A program made the translations under genes and the position numbers. Below the pieces are notes generated by a model that saw only the letters and a program-made list of their open reading frames with translations, ran no database searches and was not told where the DNA came from. A stretch of DNA of 64,000 nucleotides. It comes from Endozoicomonas_A sp049275935. GTDB taxonomy: Bacteria > Pseudomonadota > Gammaproteobacteria > Pseudomonadales > Endozoicomonadaceae. Shown in pieces: positions 29,411 through 36,354 of the stretch. Within the stretch, counting starts at the first letter, position 1. Each line of letters opens with the position of its first letter. The DNA lies in NCBI RefSeq assembly GCF_049275935.1, contig NZ_CP184830.1:2294001-2358000 (forward strand), given 5' to 3'.

Positions 29411-29877
29411 CGATCATAACTGACCCAGACTTTAATTTTGTTGCTATCGGTATTGTCAATCCATACTAATCCGTTTGGATCTGCACCTTCGTCTACCCTT
29501 GCACGGGGATCCTTGCCAATCTCTTTCTCCCACCAAAGTCGAGCCGATCTCCCGGAATGATCTTTGCTTTTCACCTCGAACAGCTGTGCAGCGCCCGACA
29601 ATTCGCTACAGTAACTCGTATCCAGGTAATGAATATTCATAGTTTGTCCGTTCTCATAGCCCGGAATCGTCTGAATATACTGCGGCAAGACATAGTCAAC
29701 GCACATCCCCGATGAATCCCACTTTGCCGTAACTACATAGGGATCCTTATCAGTCCCGATTTTCTGTAAGAATTCTATTTGCCTGATACCATCGGAGAAA
29801 GCATCCAGGGGAAATAGTAAGAACACAACCATCAACAACGCTGGCATAAAGCTTTGGCTTGTCTTTTGCGTCAACAT
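29395..29877 (-). CDS. exported protein of unknown function between two MITE copies
   Basis: A 160-residue protein with a signal peptide (MLTQKTSQSFMPALLMVVFL..., cleavage near DAFS-DG). The mature part has two cysteines (in SSGMCVDYVL and DTSYCSELSG) that could form a disulfide, and Trp-rich strands (AKWDSSG, LWWEKEIG, LVWIDNTDSNKIKVWVSY) suggesting a small beta-rich fold. No family is recognised. The last codons (KETD and the stop) lie within the degraded terminal repeat of a MITE, so the natural C-terminus may have been replaced. It is transcribed against the array. Confidence 0.6.
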   Translation of the reverse strand: MLTQKTSQSFMPALLMVVFLLFPLDAFSDGIRQIEFLQKIGTDKDPYVVTAKWDSSGMCVDYVLPQYIQTIPGYENGQTMNIHYLDTSYCSELSGAAQLFEVKSKDHSGRSARLWWEKEIGKDPRARVDEGADPNGLVWIDNTDSNKIKVWVSYDRKETD

Positions 29878-29935
29878 AATCGAACCTACTGCCGTGTAAC
29901 GACAATAGTTATACTAGGACACTCTGGTGTTTTTG

Positions 29936-30102
29936 CTAGGAGCCTGACCGAGAATAGACTGCCCTACTGCGGCGGCAGCAAATTGGTCTGAAAATCCGCT
30001 TTTGTTCGTCAAATAGCTCGCTATTCTCCTCACAAAACCGAATTTTCATCCTCAATTTTCTGCCGTCCTCGCTACGGGCGCTATTCTCGGTCAGGCTCCT
30101 AG
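29936..30102. mobile_element. MITE with perfect 22-bp terminal inverted repeats
   Basis: The left end, CTAGGAGCCTGACCGAGAAT plus AG at 29936, is the exact complement of the right end at 30081-30102. The 167-bp element has no credible gene and contains further internal complementarity (CAAATAGCTCGCTATT). The outermost CTAG may include a TA target duplication. A diverged inverted copy is at 29225-29410. Confidence 0.88.
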
Positions 30103-30960
30103 GGGCGTTCTTATCCAACCGACTGAACAGATAAAAACATCAGTAGCCTCACCGGAAAGACACCTGAAAGTGATCTAGAGTATGGCGTTTAGCTTTGTTA
30201 TGACCCGCACAGTACTCAGAGATGAACAATGGGATAATGGGATCGGGTCAAAGACATGCTGTCGTGTAAAGTCTTCGACCCCGGACCAACAGCTGACAAC
30301 AGGTTATTCATTGAGTCGATTCTCTGGTTTGCTGGTACCGGAGCACCTTGGTAGACATGCCTGAAGAGTTCGGTGATTGGCACAATATATATAACCGATT
30401 CAGTCGCTGGAGCTTGAAAGGAATATGGAATCAAGTTTTTGAAGAACTGACTCATGGTTGCGTACATGGTACCTGTAACTTTTAAACCGTCTTTTAGACA
30501 CTGTGTTCAAAGGGATGTCGACAGGTTGCCATTCTCTTGCAGTAATAAATGGCGCACGCATCAAGCGATTGAAGTAAGGCAGTGCGGCGATTCTGTTCAA
30601 TCGGGGGCTGTTAATGCGGCTTTTGTTGAGAGGCACAGGGGGCGGTGGTGCTGGCTTCGGCTACTAATCGTCTGATACAGTCCTTAACTGCCAGTAGTCA
30701 GCAAACTAATTCTGAACTTGAACTCGTTAGAAATGAGTTGCGACAGCAAAAAAACTCAGCTTGATAACTTAACAATCGCTTTCTGTTCAATGTTTATTTT
30801 TGGGCTTGTTGTATTATATTGTGTTCGGAGATGAGGGGTGGCGCCTGCAACTATATGGGAATGCTTTAGATAGCAGCATCACGATCTGGTTAGCATGACA
30901 ACATCAGTAAATTGATTGTCTGGTTAGATAAGAGCGCTCCCTGATTTTGGGGTGAAGTAG
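30103..30960. other. degenerate intergenic block between array copies 4 and 5
   Basis: No intact gene is supported. Bases 30200-30305 (CGCACAGTACTCAGAG ... GACCCCGGACCAACAGCTGA) resemble the trailer of the small-protein units at 55548-55615 and 57078-57165, suggesting a remnant of that unit. Bases 30649-30763 read on the plus strand as a short helical, Gln/Glu-rich C-terminal fragment (TASSQQTNSELELVRNEL) ending in TGA, with no start in phase. The remainder shows frame-broken sequence. From about 30963 the array leader repeat resumes. Confidence 0.55.
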
Positions 30961-31083
30961 CTCATCAGCCTCATGCAGCGGATCGGCGTTGAGTAATATG
31001 AATTATCGTTCTGGAACTTTTTCAAGAATTAATAGTCTAAATCTACATAGCTAAGAAATCAAATACGTTCAATGGAGTGAACA

Positions 31084-33138
31084 ATGAATATAAATTCTAA
31101 CAGAACAGATGCTTGCGGACTTTATGAAAGCAGTCCTGATGAAAAGAATGATGATTGTTTTGATTCAGAACAGAAAGTATTTAAAAGTTTTTCAAGAAAT
31201 TTGCAGTTTGATGATGAATCCTTTGCACAGGTAAATAAGATAAGCAGGCTTGGCTCTATTGCGCCAGGTTGCAGTCACCAGATCGTCAATCAGACTATTC
31301 CCGAGCGAAAAGTTTCCCATTGCGTTACTACGGATAGTGCTGAGGTAATGAATGTAGCCAGAGTCAGCGAGAAGTTTACAGCTGAGGCAGTGGCTGGGCA
31401 TTTTAGAAATACTATTGAAAACCTCATACATACACTGAGATACAACGTAATCGAAAAAGAAAGCTGTAGAGGTGATCAAAGAGACGAATTAATAGGGATT
31501 TTTATCGATTTTATTTTATACCAGGAGGGGCTTGTCCATGATCGATGTTTTACTGTTGAAAGCAGCCCTGATAAATACGTGGCGGGTAAAACCATTAGCT
31601 TGGGGCGGGTTGAGGAGATAGAGTCTTTCCTGACTACTATTTTTACCGAAGGGGCAGCAGCGGAATCAAAAAGAGATTTGCGTGGATTATGTTATAGTCT
31701 GGTGGACATGTTAGTTGATTATCTCAACAAAAAAAAGAATCTATCGGACGATGTGACTCCATATATTGGGTATTGCAATCATAAATTTACCTACCAGCAA
31801 TTAATGAAGGATATATTTCCATTTTTCGAAACCCTTTTTGCTTCAAGAGGCCTTTTTTCTGAGCTGGGTATTATCTTTGATTTTGCTGTGAAATTCAGGC
31901 AGACAATTATTGATAGTGGTTCTGGAGATTACAAAGACAGAAACTTGTTAACCATTGCTTTACGCAGAAACAAAAGTGATTTAAGAGAGTTTTTTAATCG
32001 AGATGTTATGGATTTTATTTTTTTGCGGCGCTGTGATGGCATTGTCGATACCCTGTTTGATAACTGCTCTTTACCGAATGACAATGGAGTGGATTTGGCA
32101 AACAGACCAAACCTTAAATTTGGTGAAGAGCTTGAATATGATCTAAAAGATGATTGTTCTCTTCGTTATGGTGATCATCGTAAGATTTTTTTATCTCGAT
32201 TATCAGAAAAAAAGTTAACTGATCAAGGTACTGACGTACAACGTCGTGTACGCTATGGATTTAACAGTAAATTTACAGTGATCCCTTTTTATGACTCACG
32301 GCGGTGGTTTGAAATAAACTGCACGCCTTATCATTCTGATGATCAACTCGCGGAGTTATCTTTTGAGAAGGTGATTGAAGTAACTGATTCAATGCGAAAC
32401 GAAGGATTCATTGATTATAGCTCCGGACATAAACACGTCGATGCGATGAGTGCTACTCAGGGTGACACTGGTGTGCTTCTGGCGATGGAATCTGAGATCC
32501 AGCGAAATCCTTTTCTATTGAGGGCGTTTGGAAATAATGATCGAATCTTACAGCAGGATGAAGCTAAATGGTATAAAACATTTGCTGATTATAATCCAGA
32601 CACAAAACCATTTGCCGTAAAGCGGTTAAATAGAATTGTTGACCGTTACAATAAAAGAATAGAAGAAAATCATACTGAAAAAACAAGCCATAAAGCGAGC
32701 ACTGATTCGGAAAAAAAAGACAGGCTTGATCAATTTGCCCATTTTTATAGCCAACTTGTTCATATGACGACCATACAAATGGGGCTAGGTCCAATTGGTA
32801 ATTATTGTATGGAAAAGTATATGGCTATGTCTTTATTGCATATTACCGGAGCAGAAAAAGTCGAGAAGTTATCAACACTGGAATTTCGGTTTTTCCGTTG
32901 CCCGAAAACGGTACAGGAAATTAAGTTGATTAACCAATTTTTACAGGCCTGGTTTGGCTACCTTCATCAGTGCAGAAAGGATAAAATTCCTTTGCAGTCT
33001 GTGCCTGAAGATATTAAGTCCTCCAAAGACTATACGGCAGCTGAAGTTCAGCTTAAAACCATAGATTACCTCAGGAAATTAGGGCTGAATCCGAAGGATT
33101 ATCGCTGTTTTTGGGGCGAAGTACGGGATCTTCCGTAA
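31084..33138 (+). CDS. amidoligase-like array protein, copy 5
   Basis: A 684-residue paralog, the most diverged in its N-terminal half (for example residues 195-245 and LRRNKSDLREFFNRDVMDFI). All putative catalytic motifs are kept: GEELEYD, WFEINCTPY, SSGHKHVDA and TLEFRFF. The leader (CAATGGAGTGAACA before ATG) is nearly that of copy 2. It ends at RDLP, four residues shorter than the others, and lacks the long trailer; a strong terminator follows at 33188. Retention of motifs in the most diverged copy argues for selection on enzymatic function. Confidence 0.62.
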   Translation: MNINSNRTDACGLYESSPDEKNDDCFDSEQKVFKSFSRNLQFDDESFAQVNKISRLGSIAPGCSHQIVNQTIPERKVSHCVTTDSAEVMNVARVSEKFTAEAVAGHFRNTIENLIHTLRYNVIEKESCRGDQRDELIGIFIDFILYQEGLVHDRCFTVESSPDKYVAGKTISLGRVEEIESFLTTIFTEGAAAESKRDLRGLCYSLVDMLVDYLNKKKNLSDDVTPYIGYCNHKFTYQQLMKDIFPFFETLFASRGLFSELGIIFDFAVKFRQTIIDSGSGDYKDRNLLTIALRRNKSDLREFFNRDVMDFIFLRRCDGIVDTLFDNCSLPNDNGVDLANRPNLKFGEELEYDLKDDCSLRYGDHRKIFLSRLSEKKLTDQGTDVQRRVRYGFNSKFTVIPFYDSRRWFEINCTPYHSDDQLAELSFEKVIEVTDSMRNEGFIDYSSGHKHVDAMSATQGDTGVLLAMESEIQRNPFLLRAFGNNDRILQQDEAKWYKTFADYNPDTKPFAVKRLNRIVDRYNKRIEENHTEKTSHKASTDSEKKDRLDQFAHFYSQLVHMTTIQMGLGPIGNYCMEKYMAMSLLHITGAEKVEKLSTLEFRFFRCPKTVQEIKLINQFLQAWFGYLHQCRKDKIPLQSVPEDIKSSKDYTAAEVQLKTIDYLRKLGLNPKDYRCFWGEVRDLP

Positions 33139-33187
33139 GTGGCCTTATTTATGCCGACCTCAGGTTATGGGCTAAAAAGTCAGGCTA

Positions 33188-33216
33188 CCAGAAGGTGAGT
33201 CCTTCTGGCGCTTTTT
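33188..33216 (+). terminator. rho-independent terminator after array copy 5
   Basis: CCAGAAGG pairs with CCTTCTGG across a 5-base loop, followed by CGCTTTTT. It separates the array from the convergent zinc-uptake genes. Confidence 0.85.
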
Positions 33217-33225
33217 CATTGGCTA

Positions 33226-33999
33226 TCAGCGCCTGCTCAATACTCTGAACAGTACACAGACAGTCGTCAAACTGACGACAATTGTTGCTCCACCAGGAAA
33301 GTCATAAAGACTCGATAGCACCAATCCCAGAATCACACCTGCTAATCCTGCCAGATAGCCGAAAGCAAGAGCTTTCTTTCCAGACAACTGATTGACAGCC
33401 AGAGCGGGCATAATCAAGGCGCTGAATACCAGATAGACACCCACCATTTTGACGCTCAGTGTGACCATCAGGGCAAAGAGCGGGTAAAAAAGTCTGCCAT
33501 CAAGGATTTCTGGTCTCATGATTGTCACTGCAAGAAAAGCCAAACTTGCCAATCCCGGAACCACCATGTCCTGCCAGCCAAGCCAGAGGATATGACCGTT
33601 CAGGGCTCTGGAAATATGCTCCGCGCCTTGGGGATCACTGGACATAAGAAGAGTGATAGAAGCAGCAGAGACCACATAAATGCAGCCAATAATCGCTTCC
33701 AGCTCTTTCTCTGAGTATTTGGCCAGCCATGCAATCAGGCCAGCACCACCAATGGAAAAGGCAAAGGGCATTAAAGCTCCTAATCCTGCGGAGCCATCGT
33801 GGGGAACATGACGGTGAGCCTGTGTCATCGTCAGGATATGAGCGACGATGGCACCCATAGCCGCGACCTGGGCAATAGCCAGATCCATGAAGACAATACC
33901 ACGCTTCAGAACCTGTCTTCCCAGGACCAGGTGTGTACTGAAAACAATGATGCCTGCCACCAGGGCAGGCATCATGATTGCAAGAAGAGCCCATTCCAT
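33226..33999 (-). CDS. zinc/metal ABC transporter permease, ZnuB-like
   Basis: A 257-residue integral membrane protein with about eight hydrophobic segments, typical of the ABC-3 permeases for zinc and manganese (ZnuB about 261 residues). Family segments are FMDLAIAQVAAMG near residues 38-50, ALNGHILWLGWQD at about 132-144 and LVFSALIMPALAVNQL near 194-209. It should move the ion delivered by the ZnuA-like protein across the inner membrane. Its ATG overlaps the stop of that gene (TAATG), so translation is coupled. No ATPase (ZnuC) gene lies in this cluster. Confidence 0.9.
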   Translation of the reverse strand: MEWALLAIMMPALVAGIIVFSTHLVLGRQVLKRGIVFMDLAIAQVAAMGAIVAHILTMTQAHRHVPHDGSAGLGALMPFAFSIGGAGLIAWLAKYSEKELEAIIGCIYVVSAASITLLMSSDPQGAEHISRALNGHILWLGWQDMVVPGLASLAFLAVTIMRPEILDGRLFYPLFALMVTLSVKMVGVYLVFSALIMPALAVNQLSGKKALAFGYLAGLAGVILGLVLSSLYDFPGGATIVVSLTTVCVLFRVLSRR

Positions 34000-34916
34000 T
34001 ATGAATCTTCCGGTTTGCCTGTCACTTTCAGCAGCTTTTGAATGAGATCGTCATACAAGCTGATCAGGTCTTTACTCTGTTTGCTGCCACCGACCGTCAT
34101 CGGCAACTCTGTGGCGGGCACACCGGCTTTCTGACTTAACCAGTCCGCACCTTTTTTGTCCTGATAGGAGGCGTACACGACGGCATCGATAGACGTCTTT
34201 TTAGAAAGCTCCAACAAGGATGCCAGGTGTCTGGTTGAAGGTGGCAGACCAGGTTTGGGTTCCAGGTCACCAACAACATTCACACCCAGCCACTCCAGCA
34301 GATAGTCAAAGTTGCTGTGATAGGTCACCAGGTTTTTACCTTTCAGTGGAGCGGCTTCCTTTTCCCAGCGCTTGATATTGGTCTCCCAGACTTCTGAGAA
34401 TTTTTTTGCGTTTGCCAGATATTCATCCCTGTTCCCCGGGTCAAGCTCTGCCATGCGTTCTGCCAGGGCCAGGGCGATTTTCTGCAGTCGATAAGGATCA
34501 AGATGCAGGTGAGGGTTTCCTTCCGGATGAACATCGCCCATGGTTGGATCTACTTTTTCAAGCTTACCGATGGTCTCTACCTGATCAGCAGCAAAGAACA
34601 GCCCTTTGTCTCCGGTCTGAATTTTTGGGTTGGCTGACTTCATTTGCAGAACCGGCAGCCAGCCGGTTTCCAGCTCAGCACCTGAGCAAACGACTATGTC
34701 TGCCTTTCTTATTTTCGAGATCAGTCCCGGACGAGCCTGAATGTGGTGAGGGTCCTGTCGGGCCGTTGTTGCCGTGTAAACCTTTGTATCAGTAGCGAGC
34801 TCTTCAGACAATGCAGCCCACTCAGGCTCACAGGCAAATACGGTCAATGCTCCATGACTGGATGCTGGAAAGGCCAGAGCGGATGCCAGCAACAGTTTAG
34901 AAAGTGTGCGCATCAT
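33999..34916 (-). CDS. zinc ABC transporter substrate-binding protein, ZnuA-like
   Basis: A 305-residue periplasmic cluster A-I binding protein with signal peptide (MMRTLSKLLLASALAFPASS, cleavage near SHG-AL). Probable metal ligands are His in ARQDPHHIQARP, His in EGNPHLHLDPY, His in LVTYHSNFDYL and an acidic residue near the C-terminus. It lacks the long His-rich loop of E. coli ZnuA. ATG 34916 (or the adjacent 34913) follows TTGGAGCTC. The start overlaps the 3' end of the outer-membrane protein gene by 20 bases, and its stop overlaps the permease start, so the three genes form one coupled operon. Confidence 0.88.
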   Translation of the reverse strand: MMRTLSKLLLASALAFPASSHGALTVFACEPEWAALSEELATDTKVYTATTARQDPHHIQARPGLISKIRKADIVVCSGAELETGWLPVLQMKSANPKIQTGDKGLFFAADQVETIGKLEKVDPTMGDVHPEGNPHLHLDPYRLQKIALALAERMAELDPGNRDEYLANAKKFSEVWETNIKRWEKEAAPLKGKNLVTYHSNFDYLLEWLGVNVVGDLEPKPGLPPSTRHLASLLELSKKTSIDAVVYASYQDKKGADWLSQKAGVPATELPMTVGGSKQSKDLISLYDDLIQKLLKVTGKPEDS

Positions 34917-36135
34917 GAGCTCCAAGGGACATAACATACTGAAGGGTTACGATGTTGTTGGTGTTTTCGAAACCGTCACCTGTCTGATGAGTGTACTGCA
35001 GTCTGACTGTGGAGAAGTGAGAGTGGCTCCAGGACACCATAAGTTCAGTTTCTTGCAGCTTCTTCTCGTCGAAATGGTCCTCGTGGGCTTCGAAGCCCCT
35101 GAACTCCCCGTAACGAGCACCCACTGCCCACTGAGGCGTCATCTTATAAACGCCACTCAGGTAGAAGCCTTTATTCTTTTCATTACCCTCAAAGGTGTCG
35201 CTGAGATCCTGTGTTTGCAGATATTCCCCTGTCAGGGTCAGGCTGCGGTACTTGAAGTTACCATCAGGAGCCCACTTCCATACGGCATCGGCAATATAGG
35301 TGTTCTTGCCGGTAAATTGGGCGTTATGAGAGTGGCTGTGGCCCTCATCTTCTTCATGTCCGTGATCTTCATCGTCTTCGTGCTCATGGTCATGATTGCT
35401 GATGCTGGCGCCGTTGTCATTTCTGAGATAGCTCAGACCCAGCTGCCAGCTGTGCTCTTCATTAAAATCACCACCAATTTTGGTGAAGGCGGTGTAGACT
35501 CCCACTGATTTTGGATCGGTTAAATCTGCAGCCTGCATCTTTTTACCACTAAAAGCTTCGGTACCGATCGTCCAGAACGTATCGGTAGGCATTACATAAC
35601 TCAGGCGTACACCGTCGTCATAGTAGTGTGACCCCAGCATTGCCCGGTAAGCGGCAGGCCTTTCAACAAATGAATCCGTGTGAGCGTGCTGACTATTCAG
35701 GTAGCCGATGTCAGACAGAAATCGACCAACGCGAACACTAAAACCGCCAGGCAGAGCCAGAGTCTGGATAAATGCCTCTTCTGTTTCGAACTCGGTTTCG
35801 CCGTCGTGATCATGCACAACACCGGTGAACTTGCCGTAGAAAAGATCATCAATAGCCGCACTGACACCCAGTTCAATATGACCCAGACCAAAGCCCTTTT
35901 CATATTCGCTGAGAGCGCTGTCAGCTGACTTGTAATGGCCGTCCAGAATAAGGCTGAAATTTGGACTGAATCCTTCAGCATGAACAGTTGCGGTGGCTGA
36001 CGCTGCTAGCAGAATCAGCGCTTTTGCCATTTGGCTGTAAGCTGATCTTTTGCGGATAGCTCCTTTAAAGGGAGTAACTTTGGTTGCTGGAGAGTGGAAG
36101 TCAGTAAAAATAATCGGCGGGTTGACTGCAGGCAC
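34897..36135 (-). CDS. zinc-regulated outer-membrane beta-barrel protein with His-rich loop
   Basis: A 412-residue protein whose N-terminal signal (hydrophobic MAKALILLAASATATVHA, residues 36-53) follows a long basic n-region. GTG 36135 has a strong AGGAG 6 bases upstream; ATG at residue 36 is an alternative. The mature protein shows alternating aromatic strands (FSLILDGHYKS, SVRVGRFLSDIGYLN, QWAVGARYGEFRGF) and ends in a phenylalanine, as outer-membrane barrels do. Residues about 245-270 form a His/Asp/Glu-rich stretch (NHDHEHEDDEDHGHEEDEGH) likely to bind zinc at the surface. It heads an operon with ZnuA- and ZnuB-like genes behind a Zur box, so it probably helps zinc cross the outer membrane. 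Confidence 0.82.
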   Translation of the reverse strand: MPAVNPPIIFTDFHSPATKVTPFKGAIRKRSAYSQMAKALILLAASATATVHAEGFSPNFSLILDGHYKSADSALSEYEKGFGLGHIELGVSAAIDDLFYGKFTGVVHDHDGETEFETEEAFIQTLALPGGFSVRVGRFLSDIGYLNSQHAHTDSFVERPAAYRAMLGSHYYDDGVRLSYVMPTDTFWTIGTEAFSGKKMQAADLTDPKSVGVYTAFTKIGGDFNEEHSWQLGLSYLRNDNGASISNHDHEHEDDEDHGHEEDEGHSHSHNAQFTGKNTYIADAVWKWAPDGNFKYRSLTLTGEYLQTQDLSDTFEGNEKNKGFYLSGVYKMTPQWAVGARYGEFRGFEAHEDHFDEKKLQETELMVSWSHSHFSTVRLQYTHQTGDGFENTNNIVTLQYVMSLGAHDAHTF

Positions 36136-36205
36136 AGAAGGCTCCTAGTGTGAAAATGCTCAATGCGTTGGGTGATATAAAGCTAGTCAATGCTTGTTAT
36201 TTTGT

Positions 36206-36227
36206 AAATGTTATAACATAACGATTT
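36206..36227 (-). promoter_or_regulatory. putative Zur box
   Basis: AAATGTTATAACATAACGAT (then TT) is close to the gammaproteobacterial Zur consensus GAAATGTTATANTATAACAT and is a near-palindrome. It lies about 70 bases upstream of the outer-membrane protein start, where Zur-Zn would repress the operon when zinc is sufficient. The assignment combines sequence match with the function of the genes behind it. Confidence 0.75.
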
Positions 36228-36354
36228 GCATTCTCAAGTTCTATTACTTCTGTGAATCCACCTTCGGCTGACAGCTTCTCGCATTCCCCCCCACTGATAC
36301 CGACACGGATGAGCGGGGGGCAATAGAGCAGGAAGCATTGGAAAAACGGTTTTT

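Noticed and set aside
30182..30675. Several short overlapping frames on both strands
   Set aside because: None has a credible ribosome-binding site or family match; the region looks like decayed repeat and gene remnants.
34906..35508. 200-codon plus-strand frame
   Set aside because: Antisense of the outer-membrane protein gene, which has a signal peptide, strand pattern and operon context.
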